A stretch of 64,000 nt of DNA. Source: Wyeomyia smithii (Eukaryota > Arthropoda > Insecta > Diptera > Culicidae). The notes beneath the pieces were generated by a model. The model searched no databases and was not told where the DNA came from. It saw nothing but the letters and a program-made list of their open reading frames with translations. The translations under genes and the position numbers were made by a program. The DNA lies in assembly GCF_029784165.1 (NCBI RefSeq), contig NC_073695.1, positions 141,676,748 to 141,740,747 on the forward strand. The letters run 5' to 3'. This document shows, one piece after another, positions 11,848 through 23,400 of this stretch (position 1 is the stretch's first letter; each line of letters begins with the position of its first letter).

Positions 11848-12150
11848 GGTTATATATATATGAAAGAATCGGATAGTATGAAGATATGCTGATTGCAGGA
11901 CAACAGTGTAGGAGAGACAAACTAGTCGCAAACACAAAATCACTTCACTAAGCACGGCAAAAAGTTTCACTGATTAGTGCACTATGGGGCACTTCTCGCA
12001 CGATACTTCACTTGTCCAATACAGAGACGAAAACAAAGAAGAGTTCAGAATATATTCACTAGTCAAAAACCATAAAAGCACTATAGAAAACGGAAAATTA
12101 AACGACGTAAACAAACTCAACCAAACAAACGACGTAAACAAACGTTCAAA

Positions 12151-12900
12151 GTTGGTCGAATAAATTCATCAAACGAGAGTCTGTGGTATCCGCCAAGGGT
12201 CACCGATATTTTCCGCTACAAATTATCCCACACTGTGGTTACTCGTGGGCACTCGCAGAATTTGTACTTCAAATCTTCGACACCAATCGCGCAGTGTTGA
12301 TAGTTAGAGTTGTTTGCTTCAATTTTTTGCTATCAAAATGTTATTTTTTCTTTTTAAAAACTGAAGTGTTCTTGTAAATCTAGGTTAACGAATAATAATT
12401 TCGAATGAAAAAGGATGGGTCACACAATTAAGTGGAATAATTCGAGTTTTTACTTCTTTATTCACGTGAACAAGTTGGTATGGTGGAGTTTTTTCCTAAT
12501 TGTCCTTAGAGTACATACATTTTGCCGAAATGATTGCACTTCCAGGAATGTCACGACCGATCGACCCATAAAGCTCAGCGATCAATTGGACGGTTTATTC
12601 ATCGATGATGACCAGTAAACAAAGAACAATAGCATTCTTTTCAACAGACACACGGCCGGTTTTATCCACTTGAATTCTTCCAAAAGTACTCGATAGGATT
12701 CTATTCTTGAGTTGACTCCTTGCATTTCTACCTTGATTGCTGCGCAGATCAGAAACAAGTTTATTGAAGCTGATTTTTTGTTAACCATGCCAAAACTTTT
12801 TTCTTACAATCACAATTTTGAGTTCAGTTTTTGTCTCATTCAAAATCTACTTTTGGTAAATGGTGAATAAGAAAATGGCATTATAGAAACATTTTTTTTT
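12151..12900. other. Spacer without recognised gene
   Basis: Only short, motif-free frames are present. I see no repeat or RNA structure that I can name. Confidence 0.35.
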
Positions 12901-12909
12901 TCATTCCAA

Positions 12910-13500
12910 TGTATGCCTGAAGGGCACTGGGTACGGAAATGCCACTGCGACAGTCTTACTGATTGTCTTTTGTGGCTGGCCCCGATTGCTGTGCACAGGT
13001 TACGGATTGCTCGTACTCATTGATGGAGTAGAACTTTTTTGTTGTAAACCTGTACCCCAATTAGGCAAAACATAGTTGATGAAACTAATGACCTGCTTGG
13101 GATCAGAGCTCCATACTTGGTATAAATTTAAAAGGTAACTTCCTAAGAAGTTGTACCTAGTGGAAGCTCCACAAGAGCAAAGCAAATGCTCTGAACTCTT
13201 TGGTTCAGATTTGCAGAATCGGCAGGTATCGTTCAACAATACACCGAATCTCTTTAAATGATAAAAAGCGGTGTCCGGTAAGGAGTCCCGTGATTATCCG
13301 TAGTTCATTACGATTTAGACTAAGTAACTTTCTGGCGGTTCCGGGGTTTGGATATATTAACTTTTTAGCTTGTCTACAACCCTGTACCTGTTGCCATTGG
13401 GATGCTATTTCTAGCCTTTCCCAAGTTAGTAGTTCGCTTTTGATAGCGGAATTGGACGTACCCAGAAACGGCTCGGGGCCAATTATAGAGACATAGTCTT
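12910..13500 (-). pseudogene. RNase H-bearing non-LTR element, C-terminal remnant (I/Loa/R1-like)
   Basis: Minus-strand translation from 13500 gives GPEPFLGTSNSAIKSELL, then LLSLNRNELRIITGLLTGH, then a zinc-finger tail CRFCKSEPKSSEHLLCSC with a downstream LGSYLL. This is the end of the RNase H-associated C-terminal region of I, Loa or R1-type ORF2, in which the C-x2-C...H-x4-C finger is characteristic. A frameshift lies near 13245. No endonuclease or RT remains nearby, so it is a 5'-truncated relic. The exact clade cannot be settled without a search. Confidence 0.65.
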
Positions 13501-13890
13501 AGAATATTGATATTTGGCTTTAAAACAAAAGGATGTGGGAAAAATCATTTAAAATTTTCTATTTCTCAAAAATTTAAAATGGTGATAATGATACCCCTTA
13601 GGGTGAAATGGGGAAAATGTGTTTTCGCATCAGAATTCTTAAAAAAACACGAATTAATCCACCTAGCGGTGAAACCTAGCCTTTCTCTTTCGCACTTTAT
13701 TATTTATTGAAACAAATTTGCCAAAAAAACCAAAATTTATCGAGAACAATTTCATCTTGTAATTTTTACTGGATTCAATGTTTACACTAAATGATAAAAT
13801 TGGGTAGCCTACAGTACAATTTTACCAAACATGCTAAACTAAACAATCACACTCATACGAACATACATTTACGCATACAAAAATGTACAG

Positions 13891-13979
13891 ATACACACAC
13901 ACACAGACACACACAGACACACACACACACAGACACACACAGACACACACAGACACACACACACACGCACACACACATA
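13891..13979. repeat. (CA)n microsatellite with interspersed CAGA
   Basis: About 90 bp of CA dinucleotide, regularly interrupted by G to give CACACAGA units. Confidence 0.95.
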
Positions 13980-14539
13980 CAAATTACATTTGAAGAAATA
14001 TGTTTCGAATATATTAGGCGATTTTTTTTGGGTAGTGACCGGGAATCAACTTCAGATTTCATTTTGATATCCGAAATTGCGGCTTCCGTCTTTTGTAATA
14101 AATCCTTAAATTGCCAAATCTAGTCCAATAAACGTATTTTCACTCTTTGCGAATAGTTATGTTGTACTTCAAGTAAATGAATTTGATAATAATTTAAGTA
14201 AAATGTATGACCTTTGATGTAATATTTTTGAAATGAGTTGTGCGTTCAATTTAAATAAAAATGATATTGAGGCCACATAGTTTATTATAAGCAGTTGGTT
14301 TTTAAACAGGATTTGAGTTAAAATTGATCTGAAATAAATTACTTGTTAGAGAAAAATTACTTGTGTGGCTCTTGGGACTAAAAAAACTCCACTCTTGAAA
14401 AATTCTTAGTTTACTTAGTCAAACACTTATTCAAAGTTTCATTAAAATATGACCTAATAATTTTTTGCGTATTTTCAGATTATTCGGCATAGATTTGCGT
14501 ATTCCTCTTCTTTTTTCTTTCTTTCTAACGAATTAGAGA

Positions 14540-15700
14540 TGTCCAGCGTCGTACATTAGCAGATCGTGCATCTTTTCCACCGAGCAGATCGTGCATCATC
14601 CACCGAGTGCGAGGCCTACCACGGAGTCCATTCTTCATGTCCGTAAAGGGCAACCGATAGGATCAGCGTCTTATACAGCGCTAGTTTAGTGCAAGTTTGC
14701 AAACTACGGGACCTTAACCAGTTACGTAGTCCATAATAGGCCCTGTTCGCAGCCGCAACTCGTCGTTCCACTTCGCGGCCCAGTTGGAGAGTACATCCCC
14801 CTGCTTCAGTCCATCTAACCTTACGAACGCGACTGATGTCTCGTCAGCTATTCGCAGGCATGCGCGTCATTCGACTCAGCCTAAATAGTTTCGCCGGGAA
14901 ACCGTGCTTCAGCATTATCTGCCATGGCTCGTTTCTTTTCACTGAATCAAAGCCTTGGGTGCTACATTCCGATTCGGAACTCGGACCTTTCTGTTTTATT
15001 TACACAGACTTCGCAGCCAACTGTGTCAGTGGACGATTTCGGGGCTAGCGCTACTATCCTACTGACAATAACAGTCTTTCCCGAGCCGGGAACGGAACCT
15101 ACGACGACTGGCTTATTAGGCCAGCATCGTACCTCAAGAGCAACTGGAAGGTTATCACTGAACTGAATAATATGCAGCCTCAAAATCCAATAACTGAGTC
15201 TGCAAGTTGTACTCCCGAAACTTATCGAGGATCTGTCGCAGGGAGGAAATTTGATCTGTCATCGAACGCCCCTGTTTTTCAGCTCACTTGTCGCCTTTTC
15301 AACCTCCTCCTGTGCTGGAGGCTCCAAAACTTGTTCGTCGCTCACAATCCTCATCCTGTTCCTGTTCTGCTCCTCTCGTACTTCACCGTTTAATAGCGCC
15401 TAAAAGTGCTCCTTCCACCTGGTTGCTTCCGTCGGTTTATCCGTAAGCATGTTGCCATCCTTGTCATTGCACATGGCAGGCACAAGGAAATTTCTACTTC
15501 TTGCTCTGTTGACTGTTCTATAGATGAACCGCACGTCGTTTCTAGCGAAGTTGTGACCTGCTTCTAGTGCTCGTGCTTCTTCCGACGGTGGACTCTATTT
15601 TCGGCAGCTCTTGCTTCCTCGTATCTCTCTCTGTTCTGACGCCTAGCCACAGTAAGAGCATGCGGCTCCTGGCACGGTTTGTGTATTTCGTCACTCTCTG
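14540..15700 (-). pseudogene. RTE-clade (JAM1-like) reverse transcriptase remnant
   Basis: Minus-strand translation yields NRERYEEARAAENRVHRRKK and VPAMCNDKDGNMLTDK (linker), DQISSLRQILDKFREYNLQT with LDFEAAY (RT motif A), WQIMLKHGFPAKLFRL, and NRAYYGLRNWLRSRSLQT with KTLILSVALYGHEEWTPW (thumb). These blocks are typical of insect RTE-clade elements such as JAM1. Stops and frameshifts are frequent. Sequence containing the FADD motif is deleted between QGDVLSN and the thumb. A tRNA-type SINE (14947-15154) is inserted between motif A and the following block. It is an old, dead copy. Confidence 0.7.
14947..15154 (-). mobile_element. tRNA-related SINE (208 bp) inside the RTE remnant
   Basis: The minus strand shows CCAGTCGTCGTAGGTTCC, a degenerate pol III B box, near its 5' end and ATGTAGCACC near its 3' end. 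It is flanked by an 8-bp direct repeat TCACTGAA (14939-14946 and 15155-15162). A second, plus-strand member lies at about 33345-33548, and both share a body with AGTCTGTGTA. The flanking RT text resumes across it, which confirms an insertion. Confidence 0.75.
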
Positions 15701-15861
15701 GCACTGTAAGCTACGAATAAATAAAGCCTATGACAGAATGCCATTCTTTAGCAATACCGTTTTACCCAAATATGTGTGCTAATTTCCATTCAAATCTAAA
15801 ATGGTCGAGAAAATTTTTGCATATAAAACAAAAAAACCTAGACCTATCATTATCGGAACTT

Positions 15862-16216
15862 TTTTTTATTCTCGCTCATTTTCCGGCGGTCTAGTTCCGT
15901 CACTGTTGTTGTTCCAATCACCGACGCCCAGGGAGGCGACTCCACCCAGGACTCTAACTTACGACTCTAACTTGATTGACGGACCGGCGCCAACGGCTTT
16001 GCTTCCTCATGGCATGGAAGGCGTGATCCCAAAGATTTTTCGCCTCAGAAAATCTCCCGGTGTCGACTAGGATTGAATCTAGACCAGTTTGGTTGGTTGT
16101 GAGTGGATCACGCCACCTCACAACCATCGACACCTATGTCGGCGGTGGGATTCGCACCCAGGCGTCGAGCGTGGTTGGCGGAGACGTTACCAACCACGCT
16201 AGGCTCCCACCCCTTT
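15862..16216 (-). mobile_element. Feilai-like tRNA-derived SINE (355 bp)
   Basis: On the minus strand the element opens with a tRNA-like head: an A-box-like GCGTGGTTGGTAACGTC, then a B-box-like GGGTGCGAATCCC. It continues through a non-tRNA body and ends in an A-rich tail (T run at 15860-15867 on plus). A perfect 13-bp target duplication, ATTATCGGAACTT, flanks it (15849-15861 and 16217-16229). Layout and head match the Feilai family of Aedes SINEs, by recognition only. The intact flanks suggest fairly recent insertion. Confidence 0.8.
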
Positions 16217-16229
16217 ATTATCGGAACTT

Positions 16230-18345
16230 GATCTGCTGTTTATTATACACAGACTTAGCAACCATCCCAAAGGAAAAGTGACCATCGTTACGAAACATTA
16301 CGAACTTTGGAGCCCTACCGCTAACCCAACGCACTTGACAAGAAGTTGCTTAGTTCCTTGATTTTCACAATGATACTATACCTATGAGAGGGACATAACT
16401 TCGTGAACCGTGAAAAATATATTCTCTTGCAAAATAATTACGTGAAATACATGTTAGAGTGATGTGTGAGTTCATTAGCTATAACAAAATGTCATTCATA
16501 AAACAGGATAAACGAAAATTACCCAGGTGATGTGGAGCATGTGACCTTGTACATCCTGATATATCATCACTGAATGATACAGATTTTTCAAAAGACACAG
16601 ATTTATCTGGAAATAAAGGTTAATATCATATATAAGTTTATTAAATCTAATAATAAATTAGCCATTGCGAAGACAACGTAATCTCATTGAATAATACTTG
16701 CGCACGCATGCATATCAAATGCTTTGGGAATCTGGCACCCGCCCTCTTGTCCACGCCACCCTCTCATATAATTATCGCGTCGATGACATTCACTCACATA
16801 TACCAAACTGTAGTTCACATTTCATATGCACGGTGTTCCAAATACCGTTATTATAAATTAAAATACGACAACAAAACTTTTAATGTTAGTTGGTTTGTAT
16901 CACTGCCCTGCACTTCTGGACCATATTTGAAAATCATCGTTGAACTAATTTTTGAGTGGAGCCCTTTTAAAGTTTTAGGGAGGATTTCTCATACAAATAT
17001 ACTTAAACAAACCCTTCCAAAACGAATATAAATCATAGTAGGTTTTTTTTCTAGGCAACATATGCCCATTGACGACCTTTCTGGAACATTTGAGCTGTAT
17101 TAGGACCATCGGGAAATTGTTTGGATTAGAGGTAATATCAACCAAAAAAATTTTTTGCCATTTTTTTATTGTCCTTAATCATGCTAAAACTATCCAAAAA
17201 TCAAAATCTACATCGCCCAAGTACAGATCTATATTCAAAGTTCGTTTAAATCAATTTTTACCGAACAGCTTTTATACTCCAAAATCACATTTTTCGTTTA
17301 TTTTGGCGATGCTGGTTTTTCTTTTTATTTCGAGGTTTTGTTAACTAGCAGAAGTTACCTATGATCGTTATCGTGTTACAAATTTAAAGTGAAGAGGTCG
17401 CTGCATCAAGTTTCGATCGTTATAGCGTCTCTACAACACGTGTTTACTCACAATTTCCCTTTGTTTAGTCGATCAGCCTTTCTCGTAGAGATCCTCAGAG
17501 GGAGAGATAAGCGATGAAAAAAACCGCTGATTTGGAACTAGGTTTCACATATCAGAGGTGCCGGATCTCTTCTCACCGCGCAATGTTCACTAGCTCTTTT
17601 ATTCGGCTCGTATAACTGATGGTGACGGTGGAAGTCCTAGGAAATAATAAAGTGCATCACAAAAACCGTGAAGGTATTAAATTTTATGTTTATGTTTAAT
17701 TGCATATACTGATGAAAGTTATTTTGTAGACCATACAAAAGGTTTGTGAACCATCAGTTAAAATCACTGTGATGAAGCAACTTTAGAGCATTCTCAATTC
17801 ATGTTTTAGCAATAAAACATGAAAAGCGTGTTAAAAAATATATTCTTTTTAACCTTATTGCAATACCTTTCAATGTGTCACCTTTCTTGTTCGTTTGGCT
17901 CGAATTTTGACATGTTCGTTTGGCTCACAACACTCTCTTCGCATATCTCTCCCTTTGAGTATTTCTAGTTCTCGTTGTGTACGTTCTTTGTTTGAGTTTT
18001 CTATACTTTTTATCTGTAATTTATATTCAAAAATACTGAAATATCATCATATCAGCATCACATGTCTGATATCGCGAAAAAAGCGAGACGCAGCCTTAAA
18101 TCAGATAACAAAAAGGAAGGAAGAGGAAAATAAAGCCCAAGAAGGGCAACTTTACGGCGCAAGAATAGCTGACTGAAGGTAAAAAAAATTTCAGGGGTTT
18201 TATTATTGCGATTCTTAAGATTTATAGCATTTTGAAACTTTAAACGCGTTTTTCCCAAAATCATGCTTTCAAAATCGGCGAGCAGAAGAACTAAAAAAGT
18301 TTACATTGACTTGAAATTTTAACTGTAGCTTCTTCATTAGATTAT
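16230..18345. other. AT-rich spacer without recognised gene
   Basis: No transposon motif, RNA gene or convincing coding frame was seen. Frames up to about 114 codons occur but have no recognisable domain and biased AT composition. Confidence 0.35.
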
Positions 18346-18499
18346 CTAGTGAAGTACACACGATTTTAGCGATTGATTAACAAAAACTAAAGTTATAAAC
18401 AATCAAAGTCGATTTTTTTGTCGAAACAGAACATTTTTTTAAACCGTTGCTATTTTGCAAAGAAAAATTCTAAAAATATAATCATGTGTACTTCACTAG
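18346..18499. repeat. 154-bp inverted-repeat element (MITE-like)
   Basis: The ends form an inverted repeat, CTAGTGAAGTACACACGAT (18346-18364) against ATCATGTGTACTTCACTAG (18481-18499), with one mismatch, around an AT-rich core. It could be a MITE or another foldback. No target duplication is certain. Confidence 0.55.
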
Positions 18500-18889
18500 C
18501 GACACTTACGTAGATAATGAAAAAAATTTTGTTTTGGTTATAGGTGGAGTTGGGCACGACTTCTACTGCTCATCGCGGAACAACCTAAAAAAGCGGGTCA
18601 CGGCAATCGCTGCACAGCCGCCATTTTGTAACAAAAATAGCAATAAAAATATTTATTCTATTCTGCATGAGTTGCTCAATCCAATAATATATCTTTTATA
18701 TACCTTATATCTCAAATGTCCTGTACAAAATTCATGAAAAAAGAATTGTTTTTTTGAGCATTTGGTAGATATTACCCCTTATCGATTTTGACGAAATTTC
18801 TTGACAACTCCTAAACCATCAATTTAACACAAAATACGTTTTTTCCAAGGAAAAAATATTTTTAGTTGATGAGATATTCAAAAACTTAC

Positions 18890-19118
18890 GTTGTTTACCC
18901 TGGTGTGTGGTTTTCCACACATACAACATTTGAATTTATTTTGGACAAGAAACAACTTAATTTTGCCCCAAACATATTTTTTTCATTGAGTGCTTACATA
19001 GCTGAAGCCATAGGTACCAAATAATCCTGTTTTGAAAATCGAGTAAGATATGTATGTGTGCTGAAGTTACTTTCATTCTTACGACCAATATATCTCGATT
19101 TTCTCAGCATCGGCTGAA
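18890..19118. repeat. Unclassified repeat R, left half (split by L1)
   Basis: This is the reverse complement of a segment inside the tandem duplication (50400-50645 and 54932-55177). Shared blocks include CCTGGTGTGTGGTTTTCCAC and CTCAGCATCGGCTGAA. The match stops at 19118 and resumes at 24075, so the L1-clade element is inserted in it. Confidence 0.8.
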
Positions 19119-19250
19119 TCAGTTAGCGCTCGGACGTTGATCAAACAAGACGCATTGTGATTGGTGCTCTTCAAAGCAAACGTTGGTGTCTCTTCTCACT
19201 TTAGTGTGAACATAACCTTCAAACGGAACCTATTCACTGAATAGTTAAAG

Positions 19251-20258
19251 ATGGATAAAACCAGGAAGAACACGTTGAAAATAGTTTTCGAAAATGGGGC
19301 AAAGGCACCGGCTCATCTGGACGTTCTGCGGTTCACAGCAAAAGTTCTAAAGATACCAGCAGCAAGTGTGCACTCAATTTATAAAGACGAGAACGATCGT
19401 TGCTTTTACATTAAGTTCTTAGACGAAACGAGGTTCAATGAATTTATGTGTGAAATGGAAGAACAATACCGCTTTGAGTACAATGATGGACAATGTATTT
19501 ACATCAGATTGGAAGTAGCCAGTAGATTATTCAGATACGTGAGGATCTTTAATCTGCCCCCGGAAACTGAGGACAGAGACATTGCTACTGTTATGGGACA
19601 ATTTGGCACAATCCGGCAACAAGTTCGCGAGCGTTACCCTGCAGAATACGGATACAGCGTGTACAGTGGTATTCGTGGGTTATATATGGAAATAGCGAAG
19701 GAAATTCCGGCCAACTTGTACATCGCGCACTACAAGGTACGACTTTACTATGATGGCCTGAAGAACAGGTGTTTCTTTTGTAAAGCTGAAGGACATATCA
19801 AGGCTGATTGTCCAAAAATGGCGGCCGCGAAAGCAGCTGAAAGTTCTGGCTCCTACAGCGGAATTGTCGCTGGTGCAAAGGCGAATAACGCTCGAACGGA
19901 TATCGAATTGGCATCACCACTACAGATGACCTCACTGCCCTTGATAAAAAAAAGCGTTTCTTCGAAGTCCGACGAGTCGAAAGAGGCACGAAATGTGGTA
20001 GAATCGAACGATGGCCATCAACACAATGGAGAAGGTACGAGTGAGATGGACGGTGTCCAGTGTTCGATGAAACGGTCAACGCTAACATCAACAGACGAGA
20101 GCTCAGGCAGCGAGTTTACGGTAGTAAGAGGTCGATCGAAGACGAAGAGAGGACGGATGGGCGACGCGTCATCAACCATACTTGACGCACTGGAGACTAG
20201 ATCGAGATCACGAAGTACGGTGAAGGGTGCGCGTAAGAAAGATGGAGAACGGAAGTAA
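19251..20258 (+). CDS. L1-clade ORF1 (RNA-binding, one CCHC knuckle)
   Basis: A 335-residue protein. The N-terminal half looks like an RRM-type fold, as known for several L1/Tx1-type ORF1s (VRIFNLPPETEDRDIATVM). One zinc knuckle, CFFCKAEGHIKADC, lies near residues 173-186. The C-terminal third is low-complexity, rich in S, E, R and K, and ends in a basic tail. The product should coat the element RNA in the ribonucleoprotein. The start is the first ATG after the 5' UTR, and ORF2 begins 168 bp after its stop. No disruption was seen. Confidence 0.8.
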   Translation: MDKTRKNTLKIVFENGAKAPAHLDVLRFTAKVLKIPAASVHSIYKDENDRCFYIKFLDETRFNEFMCEMEEQYRFEYNDGQCIYIRLEVASRLFRYVRIFNLPPETEDRDIATVMGQFGTIRQQVRERYPAEYGYSVYSGIRGLYMEIAKEIPANLYIAHYKVRLYYDGLKNRCFFCKAEGHIKADCPKMAAAKAAESSGSYSGIVAGAKANNARTDIELASPLQMTSLPLIKKSVSSKSDESKEARNVVESNDGHQHNGEGTSEMDGVQCSMKRSTLTSTDESSGSEFTVVRGRSKTKRGRMGDASSTILDALETRSRSRSTVKGARKKDGERK

Positions 20259-20425
20259 TTGGTTGTTGACCATGTGTTGCATTATTTGGCTATTTTATAG
20301 TGTGAGTGACCGTGCGGGTGCTGTTTCTGTGCAATCATGTGTGCGTTTTGGGTCATGAAATAGTATGGACGATGCATTTGTGATAGCATTCCTTCTCTCG
20401 TTTCCTCCTTGAACGTCTGATCATC

Positions 20426-23400
20426 ATGCCATTTATTCGTAATATCGCCACAGTTAATTTAAATGCAATAAACTCGGACGTTAAAAAATCTCTGCTGAGA
20501 GATTATATATGGAATAATGATTTGGATATTATCTTTGTGCAGGAGTTAGCTTTTGAGAATTTTTGTTTTTTGAAAAGTCATGTTGCTATTGTTAATATTA
20601 GTGATGATAACAAAGGGACGGGAATCCTAATAAGGAATAACGTGGAATATTCTGATATCGTATTGAACTGTAATGGTCGGTTGTCTTCAGTTTGCATTGA
20701 TTCAACGAACTACATTAACATTTACGCACACTCTGGAAGCAATTTCAAGAAAGAGAGGGACAAGTTGTTTAGTGATGAAATTATGATTCACCTAGCTCAT
20801 GGAAAGGAAAATGTTTTGGTGGGTGACTTCAATTGTGTTATTGAAGCTTCTGACACAAATGGATCGAGTAATGTTTGCCATGGTCTTAAACAACTCACAA
20901 GTAGTCTCGGATTGAAAGATATTGAAAGATGCTTATTAAGAAATAATACTAATTTTACCTTCTTCAGAGGTTCTACGAAATCTCGTTTAGATCGCTTCTA
21001 CGGGTCTGATAATTATATTAAATTTGTCCAAAATATCACTACAATGCCCTTAGCTTTTTCGGACCACCATGCTGTGCTCATTAAATTGAATATTCCAGAT
21101 GAAAGCAATATTCGTTTTATGGGTAGAGGATACTGGAAATTAAATTCGTACTATTTGAGAAGCGAAGACGTCAAAACTCGATATAACACTATGTATTGTA
21201 ACCTTAAAACTCGAAATTCATTTCAAAACTTAAGTTTCTGGTGGAATAACGATTTTAAATCTAACACCAAACGTTTCTTCAAGACCGAAAGCTTCAATAC
21301 TAACCAGGAAATTTGCAGAGAAAAAAGCTTCTACTATCAATGTTTACACGAATTGTTTCAAAAACAAAAAGAAGGAGAAATCGTTTCAGATGAGATGAAG
21401 ATCGTCAAATCTAAACTTATGTCGATTGAACAAAACAAATTACTTTTCTACTCACATACTATCAAAGGTTCTAACATATTGGAAAATGAAAAAATGAGTT
21501 TGTTTCAGACAACATCTAGTCTATCGAAGTCAACAGTATCCAAAATGACAAGTCTTCGTGTTAATGGAAAGATAACTTCCCATGTTGCTACTTTAAAAAA
21601 AGCTATCTTTGATCACTTCTCGAAAAATTTTCGCAAACAACCTGACACGGATACAAATTTTGAAAACGTTTTGAGTTTTATTACGAAAAGCCTTACCGAT
21701 GAGGAAAGGGAATCTCTCATTAGACCGATTGAAAGCTCTGAACTAGAGTTTGTATTAAAACATGTTTCAAGAAAAACTTCACCGGGTCCGGATGGTTTGG
21801 GATATGAATTCTATGCAACGTTTTTTGAAACTATCAAAAACGAAATTTTATCGGTATTCAATGCTTATTTGGTCAACGGGGAATATCCGCCTGGCCTATT
21901 TTCTGCTGGTATTATAACACTGATACCTAAAAAAGGTGATGAATATGATTTGAATAACCGGCGTCCTATAAGCATGCTCAACACCGACTGTAAGCTGTTT
22001 ACAAAAATCTTGTGGATCAGACTACAACCTTTGCTAGGTGGGCTGATTGGTTCGGGCCAATCTGCTTGTATCGAAAATCAATCGTGCATCAATAACCTCC
22101 GAATTCTCCGTAATATTCTATTGAAATCAAAACAGTCGCGTCATTTCAAAGGAATACTTTTGAGCATAGACCTTGAAAAGGCATTTGATCGTGTTGACCA
22201 TGATTTTTTGTGGGCTATTTTTGAAAAATTTGGCTTTCCACCGCTGTTCATCGAGTGTTTGAAAAGATTATATAAAAATGCAAACTCAAAAGTTTTATTC
22301 AATGGATTTTTTACGAATGCGTTCCCCATTAATTCATCAGTCCGTCAAGGTTGTCCATTAAGTATGGCGCTTTTCTGTCTTTATATTGAGCCACTGATAA
22401 GAATGATTTATTCGAATGTTGATGGTTGTTTGATTGACAATTATTTTGTTAGGATAATTGCCTATGCGGATGATATCAACATTCTTATCCGTAACAATCA
22501 CGAGTTTGACCGAGTTCTAGAACTTGTCAATTATTTCAGCATTTATGCTAAAATAAGAATGAATTTTGTTAAATCTCAGTTTCTGAGGTTCAACAACTGT
22601 TGTTCTGGGCCTCACACGATCCAAGAAGCTAACAGCCTAAAAATTTTAGGAGTCGATCTATATCAGAATTTCGAACAGACAGTAGAAAAAAATTACAGCA
22701 ACCTAATCAACAAACTCAGATATACAATTTCACTACACTCCCGTAGAAAACTTAACCTTGTGCAAAAAGTATATATTCTTAATGTGTACATATTTTCAAA
22801 GCTGTGGTATATTGCCCAAATATTTCCTCCAGCAAATAAACACATCGCGCAAATAAAAAGGATGAGTAACATTTTTCTTTGGAAAGGATATTTTTACACA
22901 GTAGCTAAAAATGAAACCATTCTTCCCACATGCAAAGGTGGTTTGGCACTTGAAGACATAGAGGTCAAAGCAAAAAGTTTGTTCATCAAAAACATACTTT
23001 ATTCCGGGAACGATTTTAACCAGAATATTGATAATTTTATGATGAATTTAGCAAGTAATAGAAATTTGACTCGGAATACCCGTGAATGGCTTGCCATTGC
23101 AAGAAATTTAGAAACAAATACTGAACTGAAATCAAGTAGGTTAATATATTATCATTTGCTAAATGCAACAAATGTAACTCCACGAATACAAACAGAACTA
23201 CCAAATATCCACTGGGAAATCCTTTTTGAAAATTTCAGTAAAAACTTTCTGTCATCTGATCACAAAACAGCCTTTTATGTGATGTTCAATAATTTGACAC
23301 CAACCCGGAGCAAAATGTTTAACCATGGAATCGCCGGAATCGAGTCACCTTTTTGTAATAAATGCGGTAAACTAGATACTCTCAAACACCGAATCAAAAC

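Larger units (their letters stand above)
8610..12150 (-). mobile_element. CR1 element D, 5' part
   Basis: The 5' portion of element D holds a 5' UTR (about 11850-12150, boundary uncertain), an intact ORF1 and a broken ORF2 that is cut at 8610 by element C. With the 3' part at 3479-4339 the element would be about 4.4 kb. I could not find a convincing target duplication for D, so the 5' limit is only approximate. Confidence 0.7.

Noticed and set aside
12582..12788. A minus-strand NPIE-Y-W-like word resembling the third catalytic motif of Tc1/mariner transposases
   Set aside because: It is in a different frame from the longest ORF, follows a stop codon, and no other transposase motif is nearby.
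13791..14123. A 110-codon frame rich in T, H and Q across the CA repeat
   Set aside because: It is an artefact of translating the microsatellite. The opposite strand gives a cysteine/valine artefact.
15870..16215. A functional tRNA gene suggested by the A-box and B-box-like words
   Set aside because: The arms do not form a normal cloverleaf, and the element has a long body, an A tail and a target duplication, so it is a SINE.
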